Below are positions 12,393 to 24,693 of a DNA stretch of 64,000 bases, piece after piece. The position numbers were made by a program, and so were the translations under genes. The notes under the pieces were generated by a model, which did not search any database, was not told where the DNA came from, and saw only the letters and a program-made list of their open reading frames with translations. This DNA is from Drosophila persimilis (Eukaryota; Arthropoda; Insecta; Diptera; Drosophilidae), in NCBI RefSeq assembly GCF_003286085.1, contig NW_020825324.1, positions 744,001-808,000 on the forward strand, in the 5' to 3' direction. Each line of letters begins with the position of its first letter. Position 1 is the stretch's first letter.

Positions 12393-13085
12393 GCGCGCGC
12401 ACACACACATAAGAAGTGCTTTGGAGCTCGCTACTTGAGAGTTTTCTTTTACATCATTTTCGTAATGTTCCCCTTTCGACGCAATTCCGCGATTCAAGTG
12501 TTTTTCGAATAAATCGCGTCGTGCACATGCCTTTTAATTGAATAACGTTACGTCCCCTTTTGCATATACAAAATTTTGCTTCAATTTAATCTACGTGAGT
12601 ATGCCAAAAAATAAAATAAAGAATGATGTTAACTGTCAAACTGTGTGTGTGTTGCCTGCTGTTACTGGCACAGAGTTGCCATTGTGTGCACCCTGTTGAG
12701 ATGGCAGTGCTTCGATAAATCGCGACAGCTGATCGCTAGTGGTGGTTATTGATTATGACTATTTTAAAATATACCAAAAAATACCAACAAAAAAAAACGA
12801 AAAATACCGAATTTTATGGCGCGTATAATTTAAATGTGAATTTGAAAAATAGTCGTTTTTCCTACCCGCAAATTTGAAATATATTATCATGCTCCTTTGG
12901 GTAATGAAAGTCGTTAGATACTCTACAATACATTTAATTAAACAAACCACTACGAAAAAATATAATAATAATAATATGAATGGTATGCATAAATCTATGT
13001 GGTGGCGGTGGGGCCACCGCCGCCTCAGTCTCAAGCGTTCACATTACATCACGTCGTCACACGGCAATCCAGACCGCATCTGCAT
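11080..13085 (-). other. Crag 5' UTR, first intron and upstream spacer
   Basis: A UTR acceptor (GTGCTGTGGGCAG) lies 20 nt upstream of the Crag ATG, so the coding exon begins at about 11099. A matching donor (GTAAGT) on the minus strand ends a non-coding, CAG-rich exon at 12184 that extends up to about 12.5-12.6 kb. The region also holds a (CA)n run at 12363-12390. No independent gene is evident. Confidence 0.5.
12767..12811 (-). promoter_or_regulatory. Motif 6 pair upstream of Crag exon 1
   Basis: On the minus strand, TTTGGTATATTT (12778-12767) and TTCGGTATTTTT (12811-12800) both fit the Ohler Motif 6 consensus KTYRGTATWTTT exactly. They lie a few hundred bases upstream of the inferred non-coding first exon of Crag, in the right orientation. 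No perfect Motif 1 was seen beside them. Confidence 0.45.
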
Positions 13086-13913
13086 TTAGTACCGCTGCAC
13101 CACAACGGACGTAGGCGTGGTGGACCACTGGCTGTCCTTCTCCTTGTCTTTTTCCTGGCCCTGGAGGGTCAGGGTGCTCTCGACGAAGGCTGCATTGAGA
13201 TTGCCCGCCAGCTGCGGCTGCTCTTCCTCGACAATGGTCATGGCCAAGTTCATCGATTTCTTGCTCAGCCTCCTGCTGCTTGGGCTGCTTTTATTGCTGG
13301 TGGTGCTGCACGAGGCGGAGGGCATTGGATGCATGAGAATCTGTTGACTGCATTATGTATACGAAACTCTTACCTCTTCTGCTTGCGACAGGCCACCATG
13401 GAGGCGAGCACGGCCAGAATGATAATGGCTGCCAGTAGGCCGGACAGACCCGCCACCATGGTCATCATGCCGTGCGGCTCTCCATCCGACGTGACCTTAG
13501 TGACTGCACAAAGAGAGCGAAGAAGAGAGCGTGTAAGTGAGAGGGGAGAGTGATTTGTTGCTCCAATTTTGCAATGCGTTTAGCGCTTTGCGTCTCAGGG
13601 TCGCCTCCGGCGACTGGCGACTGTTCAACTGGCGTTGAACTTCAACTTGACGCTGATCCGAATGATCTCGAATCGAATGATCAGAATGCGTGAAACAGCA
13701 GGTTGTTTCGTGTGTGTTTTATTACCTTGCAGCCCACGCCAGCAACCTGCAGCCAGCAGCCAGCAGCCAGTGCCGGAGGCAACGCACTTCCGCACTTTCT
13801 AAGCCGGAAGAGGCGGCCTTTCTGCCTCTATACTTACTCGAATCCTCGACAACGAATCGATTGGTGTTTGGCGACGACTGCACATAGCTCTCCAGCTCCA
13901 TTCTCATGTCCAT
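13086..13913 (-). CDS. Small single-pass membrane protein, unrecognised
   Basis: Three coding exons on the minus strand: 13913-13838, 13503-13374 and 13347-13086. The donors are GTAAGT and GTAAGA, and the last intron is 26 nt if the nearest acceptor (TATGCAG) is used, which is far too short for a normal fly intron. The phases nevertheless close to 155 aa. Either the 13348-13373 segment is handled differently or the last two exons belong to alternative forms. The predicted protein starts MDMRMELESYVQSSPNTNRF. A hydrophobic helix (MTMVAGLSGLLAAIIILAVL, about residues 39-60) is followed by a basic stop-transfer stretch (CRKQK). The Ser-rich cytoplasmic tail ends TPTSVVVQRY. There is no cleavable signal peptide, so it looks like a type III or N-out single-pass protein. 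An acceptor at about 13989 marks a preceding 5' UTR exon. I do not recognise the family. Confidence 0.55.
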
Positions 13914-16900
13914 GCTGTGTCTGTCTCTCTGTCTTTGAAGATAATGGGGTTGGGGGTTGGGGTCCGATGCGGTGCGGTGCGGTGGGGTAACTGGAAATAG
14001 TAAAAAGGCCATGAAACATCTGTTCAAATGCATTCATTCCATCAAAATATTGGCCCAGTTGCAGCAACCGCAACCCCACGCTCGACTTCATCCGATTGTT
14101 GGCCAACAATCTACCGCTCCGCCAGCCGCCTGCCGCCTGCCGCCTGCTGGCTTACTCTCTTACTCTCGAGAGTTGCCGCTGCCACTGCCTCTCCTCGCGT
14201 GCTAATTAATTGATTCAAGAGCCAGCAGCGTCTCGTCTCTTATCAGCCAGCAGAGGGCAAAGCATTAGCTTTAGCTGCCGCTGTTGCCGCTGCTGCTCCC
14301 GCCTCAGATGTCACTGATTTATTTGGTAATAATTAATTAGATTTTGATTGTTTACAGGCCATTCAACAGGCAGACAATTTCGTCGGGGACTATGGCTGCT
14401 ATCTCTTCGAATTGGAGTTTGGAATTTTATCTGCCCCAGGGATGATTGTCTGTCACGTTTGGCAATTAGATGGAAGGTAGACCCCCGGCCCCGAAAATTG
14501 CGGGCACGTGACATACAAGACACTTGAAATTGAATAGCCCGAAAAAACATAAAACACCTTTAGAGTATCATTAGAGAAAGAGAGAATCTTGATATAGGGA
14601 ATGATTTTCGGCGGAATGGTGCTAAAGTCCAGATACACCTGCGGATCGGGGATTTCTTCGCAAAGGCAGATCGACTGGAGCGGATTGGATTCATGATTGG
14701 AATTTTAAGAATCCCACTGCTCCCATCCCACTTTCTGCGTTCTACAGCAAACTGTTTCTGTATCTTTAATGTGCACCTTCCACATGCTTTGCATTCGAAT
14801 CAAATAACTATCGAAAAACTATACCCACATTGGCATTATACACATACATATGTAAACACACACATCCCCCACATTCTACATTGTATATCTCGTATCTCGA
14901 ATGTGTCGCGTAATCGTGGAGACCGAAGGAATAGGAAATGTAAGTGGGATATTGGGGAAATCGGCAAATGAGAGTGGGAGTCATCGCATGTTGCATGTCG
15001 AAAATACCGAAGAAATGCGGGCACGAGCTCTCAGCTCAGTTCAGTATTGGTTTTAGTTATATTTGCAGTATTATACGAGTTTTACGATATAGTATTTGAA
15101 ATATGATATATGCACATATACTCGTAGTACAATAATCATCTGCTGTGTTCTGTTTGTTGTTTGCTGATCTGTGTCTGTGTCTGCCCCGCGCCATTAATAA
15201 TTTAATTAATTTAATCATTTGCGGTGGCAACAATTTGAAATTTAATTGCACAAATTAAGGCTTATAAATAAATTCTGGATAGAGTGGGAACAGAAATAGT
15301 TTCGGGCTTCGATTGTCATGGCATGGCACACGATCATTTTCCATTTTTCATTTCTACAGACACTTATCCATCAAATCAAAATGCGTTCAGCTCGGAATCG
15401 AAGAATGATTTCTGGTTTCAACAGACTAAACAAATATATACTAATCAATTGATTATCCATGATAATTTTGTTGAAACGGAAACTTTCAGCTTCAAGGCGA
15501 ATGGATTTCAGTCACTAAAATCTCTGTGTTTGTGGAGGGGGGGGGACTTTCACTGAACGAAACGAACTCCAAGAGGGGCTTAGATCAGACCAGGACAGGA
15601 TAAGACTTGACTTACGACACTCAAAAGCGGTTGTAGAGGAGGGTCTTGGGATCCTGCGACTGTTTTCGAGAGTCGAATTATAACTGTGAACTAACGCCGC
15701 CGACACTCAGCGTACGACTAATGCGGCGCGCGTCCACACAAAGCTCCAAGCCGAAACCCAAACGTAACGTAACTTTCGATTGCGCCAAAACAACCGCCGA
15801 CGCGACGGCTGCGCAGCGCAGCGTCGGCTTCAGCGTCAGCGCCGGCTTCGCTGGAAGCAGCAAGCAGCAGCAGCTCAAAGCCGATTGCCGACTCTCTAGA
15901 GTCTAGGCTCTAGGCATAATGCAAAATGATCTTAAATTCGAATTCAAATGTAATTGAACTTGTAGACGTTGTGCCGCCAAATGAAAGCGATCCCAGGCAC
16001 TCAAGGACACAGCAGATGTGTCTCTCGATCAAGGCTCTAAAGGTGTAAAAGTGTCACTGAGTGCGTGTGTGTGTGTGTGTGTGTAATGTCCCTCTCTACA
16101 TGTAGATCACTGATAAGCAAAACACACGACGACACAAATGACGAAATCGATACATAGGAAAAGAATTTGCGGTACAAGGCGCCACGACAAGAAATGACAT
16201 ACTCTCGTACACCTGTCTATTTGTGCGAGTGTGTGTGTGTGTGTGAGTGTGTATGTACGCCTCCCTTCCATTAGGGGGCGGCATGAGTGTAGAACAAGTG
16301 TTTTCGTAATGACGCAAATGGGTTTTGCAAAACTGTTTTTCTTGCTACTTGCATCCATCCCCTCTACAGGGCTCTCTGGATATCTGGCAGAGGAATGATT
16401 CATAGTTGCGGATTTTTTCGGTATGTCTTGAGAATAGAATTTCTGTTCGTCGATTATATGATTAGTCCACCGCTTAGATAAGGTCTCTGCTCCAATTCCA
16501 GTGCTTAATTGGAGAGACAACAGTTTCGATCTGCCATCAGAGTGGGCGTGCTAGAGTGGAGTGGTCTGGTCTGGAGTGTCCTCTTCAAAACTCAATTGAT
16601 CGACTGGCAGAGGGTTTCTTTGTTACAATACCCATACCCATGTCCATACCCACACTCGTACGCATACTCTTTCACACGTAAAAAGCTTTATTTGACTTTG
16701 AGAAGAAATGGTCACCCTGTGGTGTGGTGCAGTGGGGAGGGGGGGCAAGCCATGTGATCCATTGATGAACGGACTTTCTAATCGATGGACGGACAAATCG
16801 ACTTCACATTCTGTCGACTCATCTCCGGTGCGTGTCACGTACATGTGTACTCCGGGCAGCGCTGCCCTGCTCTGCGCTCATCGGCTCTGCTCTTCGTACA

Positions 16901-19720
16901 GTGAAAGCTCTCTCTTGACGGATCGACCGCTAAGACCGTTCGTTCTCACTGTTTGCTTTTCCAAAAGTCATCTAATAATCAACGATCATGACGTCGACGT
17001 AAACGGCAAACAAATGGCTATTAATAACCCGCAAAAACCCGAACCGTACCCTACCGTACCGTAGCCTTTATCTAGGATCTAGAATCCCCTTTATCTAGGC
17101 GATTGGTCGGCGGACGGACAGGCGCTGGGCGTGTGGTCAATAGTCAATCAGTGCGCCAGACGCAGAAACAATCTTACTGTTTATTTGTGGCAATACGATG
17201 GACGCGTATCTGTATCTGTACGATGGTATTGCCCAGATAACGCATTTGTTTATAGCTTATACATTCGCCTTAAGAAATTACTTTTCATTTTCATCGATAG
17301 AGTTTTTCGTTCGTGTTTGTTGCTGTTTGTTGTTGTCAAATGAATTTTGCGTTTTAGCAATGGGAAAACCTACACTTTTTGCCCATTTCCGTGCGGATCG
17401 GCCCTTAGCTGACTCGAAAAACGGACACTTGTCGGTAAACAACTCAATTGTTGTCATAAAAATCAAACAATATTGAATACAGTCTTCTAAGTGGTACGTT
17501 AATGGAGGAGGCCCTTCTCTTCCCTTCCTCCATATCCGAGCATGGTGTAATATTTACCCAGAAATTGCACGGGTGCGGAGGGGAGGGAAGAGCGTTGCTA
17601 ATGGGAAAGTCTGGTAAAGACACACATCCGTAACTATATAAATTTGTTGCATAATTACTCGTAAATATATTCCTAGATATGTCTTTGTGCCCATAGAAGG
17701 AGGTGGTACGGCTATTCCTTAATCTTGAAATCTTCAATTCCTTTTCTTAAGTACATACATATACTCGTGCGTCCATCCATCAAACAGCAATTTGGTTGTC
17801 TATCTGTCTGTCTATCTGGTTATATTCCTCATATCCCACTCAAGGTTCCCATCAGAACAGATCAGATCAGACGCAAGCGAATTCCCAGATGGTTTCCAAT
17901 TGTTTCCTGCTGATGCCGCATAATCTCTCATTAGATTATATCTCTTATTGGGGGCTGTTGACGAGTACAATTTATACTATATCACTCATCTATCTAAATA
18001 TATATATATTTACTGATATCTACTGGAATGCCTATTGAATTTACTGATTGATACAAATCCACCTCCTCCTCTCTAATTACATATATGACGTTTATTTGTG
18101 TTTATTGTTGGGAAATACGTTTTAAAACCGATTTAGATACATGCCTCCCAATCGGATGCGATACCGTTCTCCACTTCACTCCGAGAATAACCGAAAAATA
18201 AAAATAAACAAAAAACGAAGAACGAAACGAAAACGAAAATCTGTCGCACTTTCGATTCGATTCAACAAATCAGTGCACTGTGTCGTCCGTCGATTTGTTT
18301 TTGTTTTTTGTTGGTTTTTTGGTTCTCGGGTAATTAATGGCACAACAATTTACAAAATAATTTTTCGGTAAACTACAACGAAATTGGATTTGCACGGATG
18401 TTCTACGGTTTTTTGTTGGCGTTCTACTGTTGGAACCGGCTGCGTCAGAGGCATTTGCCCCAATGAAAGGCAGCCGCTCCTCCGCCAACACCAAAAAGCC
18501 GTTTTCGGAAAAAACTTTTCCTTCAATGAGAATAAACGACGGACGGACGAGTACATATACATTCCTATACTAAATAAAACCGTACACATCCGTACACCCA
18601 TACATATGTACATATGTATGTATGAGGGCTATACTAGTCGCTAAATTTCTTTCTTTCTCATTTTTATAAATAAACAAGAGACAAGAGATGTGATGTGTTC
18701 TCTGTCCGTTGTTTGTTCCGAGAGAAAATGGGGTTGGGGCGCCACAAAGAACACGGCGGCGGAGTTAAGATCGCGCACCCGCACCCAGCCACCGTCCCCA
18801 CCTCCGACAACAATTGAAAGTTGAACTCTGTTGATGCTTCCGCCTGGTAATCCCCCAGCATCCTCTATCCCCTCGTACTGCTGATACGATACTGCCCCGT
18901 GGCTGTTGCTGGACGGACGTGCAGGTGCACACAGATCGTGACGGAATTGGCAAATTCCTAATTGCAGATGTTACGGGCTACGACCAAAACTATTTATGCA
19001 AATGCAACGCTTCCCCGATTGTTACAACACTTCTATCTCTCTCCCTCTGGAGAGGGTGTGTGTGTTTCTGTGTGTTTGCATACGAGTAATCACTGACGTA
19101 AGCAGTGTTACGTAGTGGTAGTGGCGGGCAGCAGGCGGCAACAATTACTTGTGATAACGGCAAACATTAATTGTATTGTCAAAAAGCATCCCCATCCCCC
19201 CACCCCATCCTGCCAAGCAATATAAATTGTCGTTGCGGCTGATAAATTACACTAATCGCTGGCGATGCCATGCCGAGACGTTTGTACCCCGCCTCCACAC
19301 ACGGCACGATCTGAGAGCAGAAGATTTCGAGTATGCACATTCCGAGCGATGGAGATGGGATGGGATGGAATAGAATGGAGCACAACAGAATAGAGTAGCG
19401 TGCAAACCACATAAATAAATTCTATGCCAGAAATACTTTAAGTCTAGTGTCCAGCGTGGCGCCAGGCACCGTTGCATGGACTGCTTTGACTGCTTGACGA
19501 ATTTCCATTGGATTGACTGCTTGAACTGCCAAACGAGAATATCTGCACACAAAGAGAGAGAAAAAAAGCAACACCAAGCACTGTTTGTTGGGGAGGGGGT
19601 GCGGTGTTTATTTTCTTTAAAAAATGTGCAAGCCAAAAGTTTTATAAACGTTAATGTCCGTTGCGTTCTGTTCCTGCCTCTGCTGCAAGTCGTCCCACCC
19701 AGTCGCCTCCGCCTCTTCTC
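13914..19720. other. Non-coding stretch upstream of the small membrane-protein gene
   Basis: No supportable coding gene. A 5' UTR exon boundary (minus-strand acceptor TTTCCAG at about 13989) suggests the small membrane-protein gene starts further right. A GC-rich, CpG-dense patch at about 15680-15870 is the best promoter-like candidate. The rest holds GT/CA repeats (16064-16085, 16225-16250), GGGG runs (15537-15545, 16735-16745) and ordinary AT-rich sequence. Confidence 0.4.
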
Positions 19721-20266
19721 TTATAGCGAATCAATGCTGGATTTCTTCTTGCTCATGCCAAACCACTCCATCCAGGTCTTCTTGCGCCCAGAAGCGGAGG
19801 CGGTACTAGCTGTTGTGGGAACTTCGCCGTCTACTGGAGCAACAGCACTGGTGACGGGCGCGGCGTTAGGGGGCTCCTGCACCTGCAGCGTGGTTGCGAA
19901 ACTGTTGGCCATCATGCTGTTCACGCTGGTGATCGTCGACAGGGTCTTGGAGGGTCGACCGGTGGCTGCAAAGCTGGCTGCCAACGCTATGGCCATGGCG
20001 GCGGGCGACTGCGCGGTATGCACTACCTGTGTGAGGGCCGCCGCCGCCGCCGCCGACGTCGTCGTCGTCGGCATCTCTGGTGCTGGTTCTGGTGCCGCTG
20101 CTGGTATGGGTGGCACCTGTTCTGCCACCTTGTCATCGGTCGGCACCTCTGCGACCTGTCCTACCGGAGCTCCCTCCACGCCGGCCACACTGGGCACTGG
20201 TGTGGGACCTCTGTTCCTGTTGCGCTTGTTGCGCCGGAACGGTTTGCTGATGAAAGGCAGGCACAT
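19721..20266 (-). CDS. Intronless 181-aa protein of unknown function
   Basis: A single uninterrupted frame runs from ATG (20264-20266) to TAA (19721-19723), with an AATAAA-type signal on the minus strand at 19607-19612. The protein begins MCLPFISKPFRRNKRNRNRG, a Cys plus basic cluster that could favour membrane attachment. It then has a Pro/Ala/Val-rich middle, an Ala-rich helix-prone segment (about 70-130) and a basic, Trp-containing end (RKKTWMEWFGMSKKKSSIDSL in two adjoining pieces). Codon use is GC-rich at third positions, as in neighbouring genes, which supports a real gene. The function is unknown. The MARVEL-like gene starts about 500 bp to the right in the opposite direction (divergent pair). 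Confidence 0.65.
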   Translation of the reverse strand: MCLPFISKPFRRNKRNRNRGPTPVPSVAGVEGAPVGQVAEVPTDDKVAEQVPPIPAAAPEPAPEMPTTTTSAAAAAALTQVVHTAQSPAAMAIALAASFAATGRPSKTLSTITSVNSMMANSFATTLQVQEPPNAAPVTSAVAPVDGEVPTTASTASASGRKKTWMEWFGMSKKKSSIDSL

Positions 20267-20764
20267 GGTGCTACCGGAGTACTAACAATTTGCAACAGAA
20301 ATAACGTGTATATTAAATTTTGAATTTTGGGGATTTAGGCCGAGAATTTTGCTGTGACTAAATAGTCAACGAGATGATAACAGACTGACAACTGACTGAG
20401 CGCATTCCCTCGAATCACTCGGACCCACACACCTGACCTGACCGGACCGATGCCAGGATTGCGCCTACTGCGATTTCATACACACAGTGGTTCGAACAGA
20501 GCTCTCAAAGAGATGCAGAAGCAGACGCAGACATGCAGCGCAGACGCATAGGCACTACTGGTACCACTGTGCGCTTGCGCCGCTTGGGGCATGCAGGAGA
20601 GCGGCTGCCGCCAGATGTGTCTAATTATAGACGACCCCAGGCCTAGGCGCAGACTCACCCCTTGTGGCATTGTCGTGTGGTAGAGTCTGTTCTGTTCTGT
20701 TCGGTTCGGAGAACAGTTGGAAATAGGCTCGCGGCAAAGGAGCAGCACAGCACCTACGTACACA
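20267..20764. other. Divergent spacer/shared promoter region
   Basis: About 500 bp separate the minus-strand 181-aa gene from the plus-strand MARVEL-like gene. It must hold both 5' ends. No canonical TATA box or Motif 1 was found; there is a run of TCTGT/TCGGT repeats at about 20687-20705. Confidence 0.4.
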
Positions 20765-21428
20765 ATGTCTTCGTTTGGAATGCGTGGCATGAGTCAGCCG
20801 CTGGGCATCAGGATCTGCTGCTGTCGCGTCTGTACGTGCATCAACTTTGGCTTTGTGCTGTCGCGGGTGGGTCTGCTCAAGCTGATGCAACTGGGCCTGG
20901 CCATGCTCTGCGAGGGCCTCCTGATACGCTATGGTGTGCCCTATGCCGATTCCATTGGCCAGGCGCTCACCAGCTTTCTGGCCACCACAGGACACTGCTT
21001 CACCACGACGGGCATACTGCTCCTGTGCTATGGATTCTCGGAGAAGTCATACGGCCTCATTCGACAATCACTGTTTGTGAGTAGTTCTCCCTCTAGATCC
21101 TCCCTCCCCCCTCAAGCTTTGCAGATGCTTTGATGTTTTTTTTTCAGGAGACCCTGTTCAATGGCCTTGCAGCCTGCATGTACTTCAGCTCCTCCAGCTA
21201 CATGGGATTCGCGTGCGTTGTGTGGCTGCATCCGCAGTTCTTGGTGCGTCCCGGCTTCTGGGCATATCCGGCCATGACCGCCTGCTATGTGAGTGTGGAT
21301 CTAAAAGCGTTAAATGCCTTCCAATCTTGATTCCTGTTTGCTTGTTTCAGTACATGGGCTATGCGGCGGGACTGCTGCATGCAATCGATGCCTTTCTGGC
21401 CTTCAAGCACTTTAGGGGAGCGCGCTAA
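20765..21428 (+). CDS. Four-transmembrane MARVEL-like protein
   Basis: Exons 20765-21076, 21148-21288 and 21351-21428 have phase-0 joins (GTGAGT donors, TTTCAG acceptors) and give 176 aa. The protein starts MSSFGMRGMSQPLG and has a Cys cluster (CCCRVCTC) just before the first helix. Four hydrophobic segments lie at about residues 28-52, 63-90, 106-132 and 146-170, with short loops and charged residues only at the ends, ending FKHFRGAR. This is the MARVEL topology (both termini cytosolic) found in proteins of membrane apposition, septate junctions and vesicle traffic. The assignment rests on topology and general resemblance; I do not name an orthologue. ATTAAA at 21460-21465 is the likely polyadenylation signal. 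The convergent anoctamin gene ends 211 bp downstream. Confidence 0.75.
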
Positions 21429-21639
21429 AGGGCGCTAGAATCTGATATGGGGGTTTGAGATTAAAGCATTTATATTTTCTAAGGCACACTTTTCCTTCGG
21501 TTAGAGTTTTCACATTAAAATCGCATAAAACGTATAAATATAATAACTTTTAAAATGGACCTGGTTCTAATAGCACCAACAACTGGAACTGGAGATTGGG
21601 GTTTGGAGATTGCAGATTAGAGGAGTGGGAGAGTGGATC

Positions 21640-24049
21640 CTAGGACATCTTATTAGTCTCCGCCTTGAATTTTCTGCAAGCAAATGGAAACAATGAATGG
21701 AGGAAGGGCAGGGATGCCACGGCAGGGATGCACTCACTTGAGTTGCTTGAGGGCCTGGCTGGTCTCAAAGTCCGCTTTCAGCAGACCAATTCGCACCCAG
21801 CGCGGACGCTCGTGGATAACCTTGTGGATGACGAACTTGAGGCCCAGCAGCAGATGCTCAAAGATGACAAACGACAGCTCCGGCACCGTGGGCAGCCAGT
21901 GCGAGAAGAATTCTCTGCGGAAGGAAGAAGTAATTGTATTTTAGGACTTAAAACGAAAGCCTCGCTTTCGCCCGCTCACTCACTTGACATTCGGCTGGAG
22001 GAAGAGCAGACCGCAGTTGCTCAGAAGCGACATGACGGACAGCAGCTCGAAGGCCAGCTGCCAGGCGCCAATGTTCTTGGCCCTGCGGGCGAACGGACGC
22101 TTGAAGATGTTGCAAAGCTTGAACATGTCGATGTGGACGGCAAACACGTTGTTGATGAGCGCCCCGATGGCGGCGAAGGGGGCCACGGCGGCAAAGAGTA
22201 CAACGAACCCGAACTGTATGCACACCTGCAGGTAGTCCTCGTATGTGGAATGGTAGGCATCCAGGCCGGACTCGTAGAACGACTGCTCGTACCGGGGCTG
22301 ATCGCTGATATTGTCCAGCTTCTCCTCCTCGGTCACGGTGTCGCGATGGCGAAACTTGGCATACTTCTGCCGGAGCACAGCCATCAGCGGGATGCCGATC
22401 TCCTGGGCAATGCACAGCAGCTGGAATATGAGTAGCTGCATCATCAGCTGGTACTTCAGTTGCTTGAGGTCCTGCAGGACGAAGGCGATGTAGAACTGGG
22501 AGAAGAAGTTGTTGACGATCTCGAAGAGCATCAGCTTGTTGACCCGATGCCGGTCGTACTGCGAGCGGGTGCGATGGTTCTCCAGCTTTGTGAGGAATGT
22601 GGCCAACTTCTCGTACGCCCACGAGAAGATGGCTATCAGAATGGACTGCACAATGACCGGCACGTACAGCAGCCACGAGTCTGCGCCAAAATCGGCCAGC
22701 ACCTCGGCCTCGATCTGGAACTGGTAGAGGGCGAACCAGCCGGCCGCCACCACACAGACGAGCACCACCGGATACGAAATGCAGTACATTTGCAGGTACG
22801 TGTAGCGCATCGGGTAATGCAGTGTCATTTTGCCGGTGATCGGATCGGGCTTTAGCTGGCCCTGGTAGGCGGAGCGCGGCTTGTCCAGGCTGCTCATCTC
22901 GATGGTGCCCCATCGGTACGAGTAGCCAGCACATTTGCGCTTCCACAGCTCCAGGAAGATCTGCAACGGAATAGCTTTAAGGCTATGCTTATACATAGTC
23001 CTGAAGGGACTCACAGTTGTCCAGACCACATAGAAACTGCACACAATCGAGAGATTCAGGTCGAATAGGTACTGCAGTATGCCAAAGACAGCGGGAAAGA
23101 TCAGGGCCTTCGTGTAGAACTCAATGAAACCGAAGTAGAGGCCAATGCTGGAGCCAAAATAGTTGCGGATGTCCTCTATGGGTAGATGGGAGCGCTTTAG
23201 ATTCCAGTTGAAGCGATCCAGATAGAGCTGCAGGAGGAACAGAGCCAGCAGGAGAGTCAACAAATGCTCTGACCTGCAGATCACGGAAGTCACTCACAAT
23301 ATCGTGCAGGGGAAACATGTCCTCGATGTAGCCCTTCTGTATGTAGGACTTGATCGCTGGCTTGATCACATCCTTGATCAGAACGGGGATCTCACAGTAG
23401 CGCAGTATTTGATCCTTGCCCATGCCGGGCAGCAGGAAGTCGGAAATGCACCCATTGTTGAACTTTTGCATGCTGCCCGTGGTGGTCTTCTTCTCCAGCT
23501 CGGCCACATCGGCCAGCCGCAACAAGGTGTCCAAACTGGCCGACAAATACAGATACTTTTCGGTTTTTCTAGAGAAAAGAAATGTCAATGACCAACAAAG
23601 TACTATAATGTATAGGGAGGCACACTGGCACACACCCTACAGTTTCCAGAGTGGTCTGTATGCCAAATTCCTTGATGATCTTCTCCACATCCTGGCAGTG
23701 GCGCAGCTTGGCCTTCTCCGTGAATATTATGACTATTTGCGTCTGTAAGAGAGAGAGAGAGAGCCTTTTTTCATTAGGAATTCTCAGGCTCATGCTCATC
23801 CCACCACTGACCTTGTCGAAGGGTTCGTCCACGTCGGTGTCGTCATCTCCCTGAAGGGTGCGCTGCCTTTGCAGGGCCTCAAGCTTCAGACTGCGCTGGC
23901 GGCGAAACAATTGGTTTTCAATGATGTTACGGGTGCGTGGTCCTGGACCTGGCCAACAGAACAGCAGAAGAAAAAGTGCTTGCATTCGCTTATACTTTTA
24001 TGATTATTTGCATTGCCCTGTACTCACTCTTGGCATCTTCAGACATCAT
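21640..24049 (-). CDS. Axs: Anoctamin/TMEM16 family protein (ANO8/ANO10 group), probably Axs
   Basis: Minus-strand exons: 24049-24028, 23948-23812, 23742-23636, 23568-23298, 23227-23015, 22960-21984, 21914-21738 and 21673-21640. Phases close to 645 aa. The N-terminal cytosolic part contains FTEKAKLRHCQDVEKII and IQKGYIEDMFPLHD. The anoctamin core follows: IRNYFGSSIGLYFGFIEFYT, then VFGILQYLF, then FLELWKRKCAGYSYRWGT (the conserved LEEWKR..YKWGT block of ANO8/10), and about eight hydrophobic helices to the C-terminus. TMEM16 proteins are ion channels or lipid scramblases. Fly Axs is an ER/spindle-sheath protein whose dominant mutation disturbs achiasmate X segregation. The Axs name rests on the ANO8/10 type, the length and expected X linkage, not on alignment. 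The 54-nt intron 22961-23014 has no in-frame stop. The donor at 23635 (GTGTGT) is the weakest join. Confidence 0.8.
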
Positions 24050-24614
24050 TTATTATCTATGATGATAATGGGTGAGTGGCAGCCAGACACGTCAGTCGTT
24101 GCCTCTGGGTCGCTGCGGTACTAATAACAATGCCGAAAGCCACAAGAATATTTTGCTACAGTGGCATGAGTAAGTGCCAGGAAAGTGTGCGGACTGTGGC
24201 TGTGGCTGTGTCTGTGCCACTCCTCTATTCGTCTCGCTGGCCCTGTAGTTGTGTGTTTGTGTGGATGTTTTCGCTTGCGCCAATGCCAAAATACCAATTT
24301 AATAATGCCAGAATATGTATTTCTGTGCTGTGCTGTGCCACAACAGCAGAAACAGAAACAATCTTGCACTGGCTTTTGCCGGTTCTGCTTTGTTTGTTTT
24401 TGTTGTTGTTCGTTCTTCTGCTGGCGTGGACGGATGGCGGGCCGGAGCATCGCATCTCTCAGGTGTGTGACGTCACTTCACCCGGTGTGCTATCGAATTG
24501 GATTAGCATCAAAAAAAAAAATGCCAGTCATAATTGACTTAATTATCAAGTTGATTTATTTATTCAATTATTCAATATTCATTTGTTCAATAATTCCCTC
24601 TTTGCCGCCCTCAT

Positions 24615-24693
24615 CAGTGTGACCAGTGAAAGAATTATACGGTCTGACCCTCAGAAATATACCGAAATAGACCTCTATTTCAAAATATACCGA
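24615..24693 (-). promoter_or_regulatory. Motif 1 plus Motif 6 core promoter of the anoctamin gene
   Basis: On the minus strand TGGTCACACTG (24625-24615) is a perfect Motif 1 (YGGTCACACTR, bound by M1BP). Just upstream are CGGTATATTT-type Motif 6 copies (around 24655-24666 and 24681-24692). Orientation and distance (about 570 bp before the ATG, leaving room for a UTR intron) fit the anoctamin gene. Confidence 0.6.
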
